Origin: Novosphingobium fluoreni
GTDB taxonomy: Bacteria > Pseudomonadota > Alphaproteobacteria > Sphingomonadales > Sphingomonadaceae
Assembly (NCBI RefSeq): GCF_014196615.1
Contig: NZ_JACIDY010000007.1
Coordinates: 62,001 to 126,000 of the forward strand
Reading direction: 5' to 3'
DNA: 64,000 nt
The translations under genes were made by a program, and so were the position numbers. The notes under the pieces were generated by a model. It was not told where the DNA came from and did no database searches. It worked only from the letters and a program-made list of their open reading frames with translations. Shown here piece by piece: positions 18,297-27,950 of the stretch; position 1 is the first letter of the stretch, and each line of letters begins with the position of its first letter.

Positions 18297-20450
18297 ATGA
18301 GCCGTTACGCTTCCTTCGCCAGCCTCGTCGCGATCACGGCGACGATGATGGCAACACCGGCATTCGCAAACGATGCACCCGCGGCGGACCGGGATGGAGG
18401 AAGCCCCACCGGAGCGGCAAAGCCAGAGTCGCTGCATACTCGCCAGTCGTCGGAGATCGTCGTCACCGCTCCGTTCCAGCGTGACCGGCTGGATATCCTG
18501 TCGGGCGTTTCGGTTGTGCAGGGTGCCGAGCTGACCCAGGCGTTGCGCCCGACCATCGGCGAGACGTTGGCACGTACTCCCGGCGTCTCCGCCACGTCCT
18601 TCGGCCCTAACGCCTCGCGACCGGTTCTACGTGGCCTCCAGGGTGAGCGCGTGCGCATTCTGACGGACGGGATCGGTTCTATCGACGTGTCCAACACCAG
18701 CGTCGACCACGCCGTTGTCGTCAATCCGCTGCTGGCAGACCGCATCGAGGTGCTGCGCGGGCCGTCCACGCTGATGTTCGGTTCGTCCGCGATCGGCGGT
18801 GTCGTCAACGTGATCGACAAGCGCATTCCCCGCGTGGTGCCAGATGAGGCGATCCACGTCGATATGATCGGCACGTACGGGTCTGCTGCGAACGAGCGGT
18901 CAGGCGCTGGCGCGGTCGACGTGCCGCTGGGTGACAAGTTCGTGGTTCATGCCGATGGCAGCTATCTCAAGACCGGCAATCTGCGCATCGGCAACTATGT
19001 CCTGTCCCGCCGGGCGCGGGCTACGGCGCTGGCCAATGCCGGAACCGAAACGCCCGAACAGTTGAACGAAGGCATCGACTTCGCCGAAAATGCCCAACTG
19101 CGCGGCAAGCTACCCAACTCGCAAAGCAAGACCTGGACCGCTGGCGTCGGCGCGGCGCTGATCACGGACACCGGCAATCTAGGCGTCTCGTATAGTCACT
19201 ATGACAGTCTCTACGGCGTCCCCGATCGCTACGCCATCCGCCCCGGCGAGGAACAGGAAGGGCCGCGCCTCAGCCTGGCGCAGGACCGCGTAGACTTGCG
19301 CGCCGAGGTGGAAACCGGCGGCGGCCTGCTCAAGAGCATCCGCGCTCGCGCCGGGTACGCCACCTATCGGCACTTCGAACTGGAAGAGAACGGCGACGTT
19401 GGCACCGCGTTCTACAATAAGGGCCTGGAAGGCCGCGTCGAACTGGTCCAGTCCGATCGCGGAGCCTGGAAGGGCGCGAGCGGCGTGCAGTACTTCTCGC
19501 GCGATTTCAACGTGGTGGGCGATGAAGCCTTCCTGCCGCGCAACTCCACCGAGCAGTTCGGCATATTCACTCTGCAGCAGCTGGACTACGGCAAGCTGAA
19601 GTTCGAGGGCGGCGCGCGCTTTGAGCATACTTCGCTGATCGCCAAGCCGCTGCCGGATCAGCCGCAGTTCTTCCAGGGTCAGCGCAAGTTCGATGCCTTC
19701 TCCGGATCCCTGGGTGCGTCCTATGCTATCGCCAATGGCTGGCGTCTGGGTGTAAATGCCTCCCGCACGACCCGCGCGCCCTCGGCTGAGGAACTGTTTG
19801 CCAATGGACCCCATGCCGGCACGCAGGCGTTCGAGATCGGCAATCCGGATTTCAAGAAAGAACGCGCTTGGGGCGTTGAAGCGATCCTGCGCGGCAAGGG
19901 GCAGGGCTACAGCCTCGAAGCATCTGCATTCTACAACTGGTTCAGCAACTTCATATATGAAAGCCTAACGGGTGACGTAGAGGACGGCCTGCCGGTGTTT
20001 CAATCCAACCAGGCAAAGGCGCGCTACTACGGCTTCGAAGTACAAGGCTCGCTCGACCTGGCAAAGCTGGGCGAAATGACGCTGACCGCCGATGGCCTTG
20101 CCGATTACGTCCATGCCCAGATCACAGAGGCTGGACCCGCACCCCGAATCCCGCCGCTGCGCGTCGCCGGCGGACTGCAACTGTCGGGCAAGAACCTGGA
20201 CGTCAGGGGCGAAGTGGAGTGGAACGACGGGCAAAAGCGTGTCGCCGCGTTCGAAACCCCTACGGACAGCTTCACGCTGGTGAATGCACAACTCAACATC
20301 CGGCCGTGGGGTAACGAACGTCCGCTCTCGTTCGCGCTTTCGGCCAACAACATCTTCGATGTGGACGCGCGCCGCCATGCCTCGTTCCTGAAGGACTTCG
20401 CGCCGCTTGCCGGACGAGACTTCCGCATCACCGCCCGCGCCAGCTTCTGA
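18297..20450 (+). CDS. TonB-dependent outer-membrane receptor, ZnuD-like
   Basis: A 717-aa outer-membrane receptor with a signal peptide (cleavage likely after TPAFA). The plug has SEIVVTAPFQRDRL as TonB box and plug start, RPVLRGLQGERVRILTDGI, and EVLRGPSTLMFGSSAIGGVVNVID. The beta-barrel ends in a terminal Phe. The NTSVDHAVVV stretch before the plug core resembles zinc receptor ZnuD of Neisseria. No long His-rich loop is visible, so the ligand (zinc, another metal or a chelate) is not certain. It stands alone, behind a perfect palindrome. Confidence 0.85.
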   Translation: MSRYASFASLVAITATMMATPAFANDAPAADRDGGSPTGAAKPESLHTRQSSEIVVTAPFQRDRLDILSGVSVVQGAELTQALRPTIGETLARTPGVSATSFGPNASRPVLRGLQGERVRILTDGIGSIDVSNTSVDHAVVVNPLLADRIEVLRGPSTLMFGSSAIGGVVNVIDKRIPRVVPDEAIHVDMIGTYGSAANERSGAGAVDVPLGDKFVVHADGSYLKTGNLRIGNYVLSRRARATALANAGTETPEQLNEGIDFAENAQLRGKLPNSQSKTWTAGVGAALITDTGNLGVSYSHYDSLYGVPDRYAIRPGEEQEGPRLSLAQDRVDLRAEVETGGGLLKSIRARAGYATYRHFELEENGDVGTAFYNKGLEGRVELVQSDRGAWKGASGVQYFSRDFNVVGDEAFLPRNSTEQFGIFTLQQLDYGKLKFEGGARFEHTSLIAKPLPDQPQFFQGQRKFDAFSGSLGASYAIANGWRLGVNASRTTRAPSAEELFANGPHAGTQAFEIGNPDFKKERAWGVEAILRGKGQGYSLEASAFYNWFSNFIYESLTGDVEDGLPVFQSNQAKARYYGFEVQGSLDLAKLGEMTLTADGLADYVHAQITEAGPAPRIPPLRVAGGLQLSGKNLDVRGEVEWNDGQKRVAAFETPTDSFTLVNAQLNIRPWGNERPLSFALSANNIFDVDARRHASFLKDFAPLAGRDFRITARASF

Positions 20451-20497
20451 TGGGGTACACCAGGGTACGAGACGCATGGCCATTTGATAGGGAAGGG

Positions 20498-20587
20498 TGG
20501 CGGACAGGGTGGGATTCGAACCCACGGTGAGCTTGCACCCACGGCGGTTTTCAAGACCGCTGCCTTAAACCACTCGGCCACCTGTCC
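20498..20587 (-). tRNA. tRNA-Ser (anticodon UGA)
   Basis: A 90-nt class II tRNA on the minus strand. The acceptor stem GGACAGG pairs with CCTGTCC, the discriminator is G, and CCA is encoded in the DNA. The anticodon loop CTTGAAA is closed by GCGGT/ACCGC and gives anticodon TGA. A long variable arm (GTGGGTGCAAGCTCAC) and the T-loop GTTCGAATC support serine identity. Confidence 0.97.
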
Positions 20588-20728
20588 CGCTCGCGAAGTC
20601 GCATAGCCGAATGGGCGGCGGGCGCAAGCGGGTGGCTGCGGTAAAGATGCGATCAAACGCGCCAGATGGCCCCGAAACCTGGTTCGCGGGCATTCCCATA
20701 GCCTGAGCTTTGTGCGAGACCCTGGCGA

Positions 20729-21763
20729 ATGAGACGACGCTTTCCGCTTCGCCTGCTGCGCCAGGGTTTGATCTGCACGCTTCTGGCCGCGATTCCGCTA
20801 CCTGCCATTCAGGCCCAATCCTACAGCCAGAGCTTCGACAGCTATCTGCAGAGCGTGGGCGACCGCGCCCGGCGAGAAGGCGTATCCGAGGCTACCATCA
20901 GCCGTGTCCTGAGCGGACTGACGCCTAATCCACGGGTGGTCGAGCTTGATTCGGCGCAGCCATCGCGCAGCGGCACGCCCCCGGCGACCGCGCCCTATAT
21001 CGCCACGCACGTGGATAGCGCCCGAATCTCACGCGGGCGTGATCGCTATTCCCGCGACACCGGCCTGATCCCGCAAATCGAGCGCCGCTACGGCGTGCCC
21101 GGACCGATCCTGATGGCGATATGGGGGCACGAGACGAATTACGGCAGCTACACCGGTGATTTCGACTTGCCGCGATCTTTGGCCACTCTGGCATGGGAAG
21201 GCCGTCGACGCGCCCTGTTCGAAGGCGAATTGATCGCGTTGCTCAAGATGGTGGATCGCGGTGTGCCGACTTATCGCCTTAAGGGCAGTTGGGCCGGTGC
21301 TTTCGGCAATCCGCAATTCCTGCCGTCGGTCTACTTGCGCCTTGCGGCGGATGGTGACGGCAATGGCACCAGCGATATCTGGTCCAGCGATGCCGACACG
21401 CTGGCGTCGATCGCCAACTATTTCCGCGATGCCGGCTGGCGTCCGGGCCAACCCTGGGGCGTACGCGCGACGGTTTCTTCCAGTTTCGCGGGCGCAGGCA
21501 CTGCGACGCGCCTGGCCGCTCCCAGTTGCGACCGGGTCTTCGCCCGCCATGCCCGCTGGATGACGGTGGCTGAGTGGAAACGATTGGGCGTCGCGCCGCT
21601 CTCATCCATTGGCGATAATGTTCTTACCTCGTTCTTCCAGCCAGACGGGCCGGGTACGCCCGCCTATCTGTTAACCGGTAATTATCGGGTCATCCTGCAG
21701 TACAATTGCTCGAACTACTACGCATTGTCCGTGGGATTGCTTGCCGATGAGATTGCCCGTTAA
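20729..21763 (+). CDS. Lytic murein transglycosylase, MltB family
   Basis: A 344-aa periplasmic enzyme cleaving the glycan backbone of peptidoglycan to 1,6-anhydro products. A basic, hydrophobic signal peptide ends near IQAQS. The catalytic Glu is E135 in IWGHETNYG, followed by LPRSLATLAWEGRR and GSWAGAFGNPQFLPSVYL, typical of the MltB/Slt35 fold. There is no lipobox Cys, so it is likely soluble. Its 3' end overlaps the start of the RlpA-like gene by 17 bp. Confidence 0.93.
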   Translation: MRRRFPLRLLRQGLICTLLAAIPLPAIQAQSYSQSFDSYLQSVGDRARREGVSEATISRVLSGLTPNPRVVELDSAQPSRSGTPPATAPYIATHVDSARISRGRDRYSRDTGLIPQIERRYGVPGPILMAIWGHETNYGSYTGDFDLPRSLATLAWEGRRRALFEGELIALLKMVDRGVPTYRLKGSWAGAFGNPQFLPSVYLRLAADGDGNGTSDIWSSDADTLASIANYFRDAGWRPGQPWGVRATVSSSFAGAGTATRLAAPSCDRVFARHARWMTVAEWKRLGVAPLSSIGDNVLTSFFQPDGPGTPAYLLTGNYRVILQYNCSNYYALSVGLLADEIAR

Positions 21764-22778
21764 CCACCGCCTGGCTTGGGCGGGGCTGCTTCTTGCCGGA
21801 ACCGCCGGGATCGCGATGGCCCGGTCCGACGATACCGCTGGTACGACATCGGTTCCTAGTGGACCGGCGGCCGATTACCCGGTCACCGTGGGTGAGCCCT
21901 TCACGATCGGTTCGTCCACATGGACGCCCGCGAACCAGCTCAACTACGACGCGGTGGGATATGCCACGGTCGGGGCCTCCCTGGTCGGCGTATCGGGCGC
22001 GCACAAGACGTTACCGCTGCCATCTTACGCCGAAGTGACCTCGCTGGAGACCGGGCACACGATCCTGGTGCGGCTCGTCGAGCGTGGACCGATGGTGAAC
22101 GAAACGCTGATCAGCCTTTCCGATGCCGCCGTGCGGCAGCTCGGCCTGCCCGCTGGCACGCGATCGGCAGTGCGTGTCCGTCGCGTCAATCCGCCCGAGA
22201 TGGAGCGTGCCGCATTGCGCACTGGCGGCACCGCGCCCGTTCGGATGGATACGCCAGAATCGCTCCTGAAAGTTCTGCGCCGCAAGTTGGCCGAGCAAGC
22301 ACCGCTGATGCCGCCGCCCTCCACGCCGCCGCAGATGCCGGCGATCCCACCAGCGGGTGCGCTGACGGCCGTGCCTCCATCGAAGGTTGTGGACAAACCA
22401 AAAGTCTCCGAACCCAGGGCGCCGACACCCAAGGTTGTGGAAGCGGAGCCGACAAAGAAGCTGCCGGCAGCGCCGCTCCCCAAGAAGCCCGCCGCTCCGC
22501 CAGCACCCGTGCCGCCGGCGCCGGTCGCTCCCAAGCCGCCAAAGGCCCCGCCCGTAGCCAGGACGACCAACGGTTCGCACGTGGTCCAGGTCGCCGCTTT
22601 CTCCACCGCCGAGCGTGCCCGAAAGGTCGCCGCCCAGCTTGGCGGGCAGGTCAGCGCCACAGGCAAGCTGTGGCGCGTCAGGCTTGGGCCGTTCGCCGGC
22701 GTCAAAGACGCGTCACCGGCCTTGGAGAAGGCCAAGGCTGCGGGCTATAGGGATGCACGAATCCAGCGAGCCGACTGA
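21747..22778 (+). CDS. RlpA-like double-psi beta-barrel protein with SPOR domain
   Basis: A 343-aa exported protein. A signal peptide (LLLAGTAGIAMARS) is followed by an RlpA-type double-psi beta-barrel (GAHKTLPLPSYAEVTSLETG), a Pro/Ala/Lys-rich linker (~170-270), and a C-terminal SPOR domain (HVVQVAAFSTAERA) that binds denuded septal glycan. RlpA lytic transglycosylases have NDRGP with a catalytic Asp; here the segment is VERGPM, so activity may be lost or altered. It overlaps the transglycosylase gene and likely works with it at the septum. TTG 21741 is an alternative start. Confidence 0.85.
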   Translation: MRLPVNHRLAWAGLLLAGTAGIAMARSDDTAGTTSVPSGPAADYPVTVGEPFTIGSSTWTPANQLNYDAVGYATVGASLVGVSGAHKTLPLPSYAEVTSLETGHTILVRLVERGPMVNETLISLSDAAVRQLGLPAGTRSAVRVRRVNPPEMERAALRTGGTAPVRMDTPESLLKVLRRKLAEQAPLMPPPSTPPQMPAIPPAGALTAVPPSKVVDKPKVSEPRAPTPKVVEAEPTKKLPAAPLPKKPAAPPAPVPPAPVAPKPPKAPPVARTTNGSHVVQVAAFSTAERARKVAAQLGGQVSATGKLWRVRLGPFAGVKDASPALEKAKAAGYRDARIQRAD

Positions 22779-22819
22779 GATCGACTGAGCCGCGCCACGC
22801 TGGACGCACCGCGAATCTC

Positions 22820-23992
22820 GTGGTGTTCAGGAGTGCGCGGGTCTTGAAGCGGTTGTTGACGTTTGTTTTTGCGTTGTCCCTGTCGGCCAGCGCGTCTGCC
22901 GCCAATCCGCCACAGCCGCCCGAGGTTTCGCGGGTGCCGGTCAGCATGCTGGTCGACCTTGGCTCTGGCGAAGTCCTTGTGTCGCATCGCGCCGATGTCA
23001 GCTTCCTGCCGGCTTCCGTCACTAAGGTGATGACCGCCTATGTCGCTTTCGAGGAAATCGGCGCCGGCCGCTTGTCGCTGGATCGCGAGTTCGTCGTCCC
23101 GCCGGAGATTTCCGCCGGTTGGTTCGCCAAGGGCACGACCATGTACCTGAAGCCGAACCAGATGGTGACGGCCGACGGGCTGCTCCACGGCATCATGACC
23201 GCGTCTGCGAATGATGCGGCGATGGTTCTGGCGAACGGATATGCCGGGTCGGTCGACACCTGGACGCTGATGATGAACGATGCGGCCCGTCGGCTGGGCA
23301 TGACGCATAGCCACTACAACACGCCCAACGGCTGGATGGACGATGGCCAGACATTCGTGAGCGCGCGCGATCTTACCCGCCTGGCCGATGCGATGACGAT
23401 GCGCTACCCACAGCTTTACAAGCATTTCTCAGGGCAGAAGACCTATCGGTGGCGCGACATTCCCATGCGCAGCCACGACCCCACGGTTGGCGTGATCCCC
23501 GGCGCTGACGGTATCAAGACGGGCTACACGCGAGAGGCGGGATACAACTTCCTGGGATCGGCTGTCAGGGATGGCAGGCGGCTGGCGATGGTGCTGGCAG
23601 GAGCACGCACCCATTTCGATCGTGACGCCGCCGCACGCGCATTGCTGGAGTGGGGTTTCACGCAATGGCGGGCCTATCCCCTGTTTGCTCAAGGAGCGAC
23701 GGTCGCCACGGCGCAAGTGCAAGATGGTTCGGCTATGGCGGTGCCTCTGGTTGCTAATCGAGCGCTCTACGCCACCGTGCCGCGCGCGGCGAAGTCCCAC
23801 GTTCGCCTCAAGGTGCATTATCGCGGGCCGCTGGTCGCGCCGATCGTAAAGGGTGCGCGCGTTGCCGAGCTGGAAGTGCTGGTCGACGGCGTAGAGCCCT
23901 CACGCATTCCGCTCTATGCTGCCGAGGCCGTACCAGTTGCCGGCGTGCTGGCGCGAATGCGCAATGGCCTCATCAACTTGTTCTCCTCATGA
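22820..23992 (+). CDS. dacC: D-alanyl-D-alanine carboxypeptidase (PBP5/6 type)
   Basis: A 390-aa low-molecular-mass penicillin-binding protein that trims the terminal D-Ala from peptidoglycan pentapeptides. It has a signal peptide (FALSLSASASA). The catalytic SxxK is SVTK, followed by SAN in MTASANDAAM and KTG in GADGIKTGYT. A C-terminal beta domain and amphipathic anchor helix (VLARMRNGLINLFSS) end the protein. The start is GTG; TTG 22844 is a possible shorter start. Its stop overlaps the tmk ATG. Confidence 0.93.
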   Translation: MVFRSARVLKRLLTFVFALSLSASASAANPPQPPEVSRVPVSMLVDLGSGEVLVSHRADVSFLPASVTKVMTAYVAFEEIGAGRLSLDREFVVPPEISAGWFAKGTTMYLKPNQMVTADGLLHGIMTASANDAAMVLANGYAGSVDTWTLMMNDAARRLGMTHSHYNTPNGWMDDGQTFVSARDLTRLADAMTMRYPQLYKHFSGQKTYRWRDIPMRSHDPTVGVIPGADGIKTGYTREAGYNFLGSAVRDGRRLAMVLAGARTHFDRDAAARALLEWGFTQWRAYPLFAQGATVATAQVQDGSAMAVPLVANRALYATVPRAAKSHVRLKVHYRGPLVAPIVKGARVAELEVLVDGVEPSRIPLYAAEAVPVAGVLARMRNGLINLFSS

Positions 23993-24615
23993 CCGCGGGT
24001 CGTTTCATCGCGCTGGAAGGCGGGGAGGGGGCGGGCAAGTCTACCCAGGCACGAATGCTGGTCCAGGCTTTGGAAGCGCGCGGCAAGCAGGTCGTGCTGA
24101 CCCGCGAACCGGGCGGCACTTCGGGCGCGGAGGCGATCCGCTCGCTGTTGCTAGATCCATCTGGGCCCGGATGGCTGCCCCGCGCCGAGGCACTGCTGTT
24201 TGCCGCCGCCCGTTCCGACCATGTCGAGCGGTTGATCCGTCCCGCGCTAGCCGCCGGCCAGTGGGTGGTCTGCGACCGTTTTCTGGATTCGAGCCGCGCG
24301 TATCAGGGTGGCGGAGGCGGTCTGGATGATGCGGATCTATTGTCCCTCCACAGCATCGGCAGCGAAAACCTGTTGCCGGATCTGACGGTCCTGATCACCG
24401 TCTCGCCTGAAACCGCGACCCGCCGCCTGGACGAGCGCGACGAAGGCAATAGCGATGCGATCGGCGCCCGCTCCGCAGAGTATCACGGCAAGGTCGCCGC
24501 CGCGTTCGAACATCTCGCGCAGCGTGATGCGGCCAGATTCGCGAAGGTCGAGGGGGAAGGGCCGCCTGAGGTCGTCCACGCTCGGCTGATGCGGGCGATC
24601 GAGCCCCTGCTTTGA
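23989..24615 (+). CDS. tmk: Thymidylate kinase
   Basis: A 208-aa P-loop kinase converting dTMP to dTDP. The Walker A loop is EGGEGAGKST near the N terminus, followed by the DRFLDSSRAYQG substrate-binding segment and TREPGGT. It starts within an ATGA overlap with dacC and ends in a TTGA overlap with holB, so translation is probably coupled along the operon dacC-tmk-holB-metG. Confidence 0.97.
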   Translation: MTAGRFIALEGGEGAGKSTQARMLVQALEARGKQVVLTREPGGTSGAEAIRSLLLDPSGPGWLPRAEALLFAAARSDHVERLIRPALAAGQWVVCDRFLDSSRAYQGGGGGLDDADLLSLHSIGSENLLPDLTVLITVSPETATRRLDERDEGNSDAIGARSAEYHGKVAAAFEHLAQRDAARFAKVEGEGPPEVVHARLMRAIEPLL

Positions 24616-25586
24616 ACGCTTCGGCTTTCATCGGCCAGGATGCCGCTTGGCGCGAATGGTCGCTCGCGCTTCAATCAGACCGGTTGCACCATGCCTGGCT
24701 GCTGGCGGGGGCCAAGGGGCTGGGGAAGGGCGGATTCGCTTTGGCCGCAGCGAGTGAGCTTGTTCGTGAAGGAGGCGCGCCAGTCGATCCAGCAAGCCAT
24801 CCCGACATCCACGTGCTCTCGCACTTGCCGGCAACCGACGACGAGGCAAAGAAAAAGGCTGACGGCAAGCCGTACCAGACCAAGCGCAACATCACCGTGG
24901 ATCAGATCCGCGGTATGATCCGTCGCCTCAGCACCAAGCCGACCATGGGAAGCCGCCGCGCGATCGTCATCGATCCGGCTGACGATCTGGAAAAAGGCGC
25001 GGTCAATGCGCTGCTGAAGGCCTTGGAAGAGCCGCCCGCCGGCACGTTTTTCCTGCTGATCGCGCACCAGCCCGGTCGTCTCTTGCCGACGGTCCGCTCG
25101 CGGTGCCGGGTGCTGCGTTTTGCGCCGCTTGGCCCTGACGAGCTCGGCGCTGTGCTTAGGCGAGATCATCCCGAGGCCGATGCCGCGCTGAGGGAAGCGG
25201 CAGTCGCGGCGGCGGACGGCTCGCCCGGGCTCGCGCTGGCAGTGGTCGAGCATGACCTGGCCCGAATCCATGCCTTGATGATGCGCATCCTGCATCTGGG
25301 CGACGATGACCTTCGCGCGCGGGGCGAACTGGCGGACGCCATGGGCGCGCGACCATCGCGTGATCGTCAGCTAGCGGTGCTCGAACTGGCTCGCGCGACG
25401 CTGGCGAGCCAATTGCGCGAAGCGTCGCCTCACCGACAAGCCGCGTTGATCGAGGCCCATTCCACGCTGACACGCCTCTCGGCGCAAGCGCCCACCTACA
25501 ATTTCGACGCCGGCCTGCTCATATTGGAGATTGGCGGCTTGCTGGCCTCCGCCGCGATGCCTAGAGATGCGGCACGCCACCCCTGA
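24612..25586 (+). CDS. holB: DNA polymerase III delta' subunit
   Basis: A 324-aa clamp-loader subunit. It opens with the helix-turn FIGQDAAWREW, and LHHAWLLAGAKGLGKGGFA holds the P-loop-like segment (GAKGLGKG). It also has RRAIVIDPADDLEKGAVNALLKALEEPP, and the SRC motif in RSRCRVLRF. The start is TTG, overlapping the tmk stop; no ATG fits closer. The order tmk-holB-metG is widely conserved in alphaproteobacteria. Confidence 0.92.
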   Translation: MNASAFIGQDAAWREWSLALQSDRLHHAWLLAGAKGLGKGGFALAAASELVREGGAPVDPASHPDIHVLSHLPATDDEAKKKADGKPYQTKRNITVDQIRGMIRRLSTKPTMGSRRAIVIDPADDLEKGAVNALLKALEEPPAGTFFLLIAHQPGRLLPTVRSRCRVLRFAPLGPDELGAVLRRDHPEADAALREAAVAAADGSPGLALAVVEHDLARIHALMMRILHLGDDDLRARGELADAMGARPSRDRQLAVLELARATLASQLREASPHRQAALIEAHSTLTRLSAQAPTYNFDAGLLILEIGGLLASAAMPRDAARHP

Positions 25587-25611
25587 GTTAAAAAGAAAGT
25601 CGCGACGCCGC

Positions 25612-27174
25612 ATGGGCGAGCCATACTACATCACCACCGCGATCAGCTATCCCAACGGGCGACCCCACATCGGGCATGCCTACGAAGCTATCGCTGCCGA
25701 CGTCATCGCGCGCCACCGCAAGGCCGAGGGCTTCGAGGTTCGTTTCCAGACCGGAACTGACGAGCATGGCCTGAAAATGGCGCAGAAGGCGCGTGAGCTG
25801 GATGTCACTCCGCTCGATCTGGCAACAGAAATGTCCGGCTATTTCCGGCAGATGTGTGATGCCTTGAACGTCGAGTATGACGTATTCCTGCGCACCACGG
25901 AGCCTCGCCACCATCTCGCCACGCAAGAGCTGTGGCGGCGTATGGAGGCTTCTGGGGACCTGTATCTCGATCGCTACGAAGGCTGGTATTCGGTTCGCGA
26001 CGAGGCATATTATGACGAAAGCGAACTGATAACCGGTGAGGGCGGTGAAAAGCTGTCCCCGCAAGGTACCCCAGTGGAATGGACGGTGGAGGAAAGTTGG
26101 TTCTTTCGCCTATCGAAGTACCAGGAACCGCTGCTGGCGCTCTATCGCGATACCGACTTCATCCGCCCGGAAAGCCGCCGCAATGAGGTGATGCGTTTCG
26201 TTGAAGGTGGATTGCGCGACCTGTCGGTCTCCCGCACAAGCTTCGACTGGGGCGTTCCTGTGCCCGGCAGCCAAGGCCACGTGATGTACGTGTGGGTCGA
26301 TGCCCTGGCCAACTACCTGACCGGCCTGGGCTTTCCCGAAGAGACGACCGAAATGGCCAAGTGGTGGCCCGCTGACCTTCACGTGATCGGCAAGGACATC
26401 GTCCGCTTCCATACGGTATATTGGCCGGCCTTCCTGATGAGCGCCAACCTGCCGCTTCCCCGCCAGGTGTTCGGCCACGGGTTCCTGCTGAATCGGGGAC
26501 AGAAGGAATCTAAGTCGGTCGGCAACGTCACGGACCCACTGGCTCTGGCGGATCAATTCGGTGTGGATGCTTTGCGCTACTTTTTCCTGCGCGAAGTCGC
26601 GTTCGGACAGGACGGCAGCTACTCTCCCGAGGCGATCGTTACGCGCGCGAACGCCGAACTCGCCAACAGTTTAGGTAATCTGGCCCAGCGCACTTTGTCG
26701 ATGATCTTCAAGAACATGGGCGGCGAACTGCGCACAGGTTTGGAACTGGCCGACGCCGATATCGCGTTGGCCCACGCCGTAAACGCAGGGATCGATAGTC
26801 TGCGACGCGCGTTTCTGGATCTGAATTTCAGCGAAGGCCTGGACGCTTGGATGCGCGCCGTGTTTGCCTGTAACCAGTATGTCGATGAGCAAGCACCCTG
26901 GACACTGCGAAAGACCGATCCCGCGCGGATGGAGGCTGTGCTCATGACGCTCCTGCGCTCGGTTCGCAGCCTGGCGATCGCCGTACGGCCGGTGGTTCCT
27001 ACGGCGATCGACACGTTGCTTGATCAGATGGGGATCGCGGACGATGCGCGGGACTATCAGGCTCTGTCGGACATCACTTGGCTGGATGACTTGATCGCCA
27101 GCAACTTCCGTATTGCCCAGCCTGTGGGCGTCTTCCCAAGGCTGGAACTTCCCGAAGTCGCTCCGGTGGCCTGA
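25612..27174 (+). CDS. metG: Methionyl-tRNA synthetase
   Basis: A 520-aa class I synthetase charging tRNA-Met. The HIGH signature is at H19-H22 (PHIGHAYE). The second signature, normally KMSKS, is KESKS at 298-302, keeping the key lysine but with Glu in place of Met. There are no zinc-knuckle cysteines in the connective peptide and no C-terminal dimerisation domain, matching the short bacterial form. An ATG 26 bp after holB is chosen; the in-frame codons upstream lie inside holB. Confidence 0.96.
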   Translation: MGEPYYITTAISYPNGRPHIGHAYEAIAADVIARHRKAEGFEVRFQTGTDEHGLKMAQKARELDVTPLDLATEMSGYFRQMCDALNVEYDVFLRTTEPRHHLATQELWRRMEASGDLYLDRYEGWYSVRDEAYYDESELITGEGGEKLSPQGTPVEWTVEESWFFRLSKYQEPLLALYRDTDFIRPESRRNEVMRFVEGGLRDLSVSRTSFDWGVPVPGSQGHVMYVWVDALANYLTGLGFPEETTEMAKWWPADLHVIGKDIVRFHTVYWPAFLMSANLPLPRQVFGHGFLLNRGQKESKSVGNVTDPLALADQFGVDALRYFFLREVAFGQDGSYSPEAIVTRANAELANSLGNLAQRTLSMIFKNMGGELRTGLELADADIALAHAVNAGIDSLRRAFLDLNFSEGLDAWMRAVFACNQYVDEQAPWTLRKTDPARMEAVLMTLLRSVRSLAIAVRPVVPTAIDTLLDQMGIADDARDYQALSDITWLDDLIASNFRIAQPVGVFPRLELPEVAPVA

Positions 27175-27950
27175 TGCTGATCGATTCGCACTGTCATCTC
27201 CAATACAAGGGCCTGATCGAGGATCAGGCCGAGGTGCTGGCCCGCGCCCGCGCCGCCGGAATTGGCGGTTTCCTGAACATCTCCACGCGGCAGAGCGAGT
27301 GGGACGCGGTGGTGGCCACGGCGGAGCGAGAGCCGGACGTCTGGGCCAGTGTCGGCATTCATCCGCACGAGGCGGACGCCCATGCGGACCTCGGCGAAGC
27401 ATCGCTCCGGGCTGCGACGGATCACCCCAAGGTCATCGGGATCGGCGAGACCGGGCTGGATTACTACTACGACAAGTCGGACCGTGCGGTGCAGCAGGCC
27501 TTGTTCCGGATGCATATCCGTGTCGCGCGGGAGACAGGCCTGCCGGTGATCATCCATACGCGCGATGCCGAAGAGGATACGGCGCGGATCGTCCAAGAGG
27601 AAATGGCGACAGGACCATTTCCTGCCTTGATCCATTGTTTCACCGCCTCTTCGGAGTTCGGGGCGCGCATGGTGGACGCCGGGCTTTCCATCTCGCTTTC
27701 CGGCATCGTCACTTTCAAAAGCGCGAGGGACCTTCAAGCCACCGCCACGACGATCCCGGCTGACCGGCTTCTCGTCGAGACGGATTCACCGTTTCTAGCG
27801 CCGGTGCCCCATCGCGGCCGCAGCTGCGAACCCGCGTTTACGGCGGATACCGCCCGCTTCGTCGCCGAACTGCGTGGAGTATCCGAGGCGGAACTTGCCG
27901 AGCAGACGACCCACAATTTCTTCGCGCTGTTTCAGAAAGCCGCCGCGTGA
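27174..27950 (+). CDS. TatD family metal-dependent hydrolase
   Basis: A 258-aa TIM-barrel hydrolase with IDSHCHL at the N terminus, GIGETGLDYYY, HCFTASSE and the late TDSPFLAP, which together give the TatD metal site. Members are DNA 3'-5' exonucleases or D-aminoacyl-type hydrolases; the physiological substrate is not settled. It begins in a TGATG overlap with metG and ends in a GTGA overlap with the MBL gene. Confidence 0.93.
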   Translation: MLIDSHCHLQYKGLIEDQAEVLARARAAGIGGFLNISTRQSEWDAVVATAEREPDVWASVGIHPHEADAHADLGEASLRAATDHPKVIGIGETGLDYYYDKSDRAVQQALFRMHIRVARETGLPVIIHTRDAEEDTARIVQEEMATGPFPALIHCFTASSEFGARMVDAGLSISLSGIVTFKSARDLQATATTIPADRLLVETDSPFLAPVPHRGRSCEPAFTADTARFVAELRGVSEAELAEQTTHNFFALFQKAAA

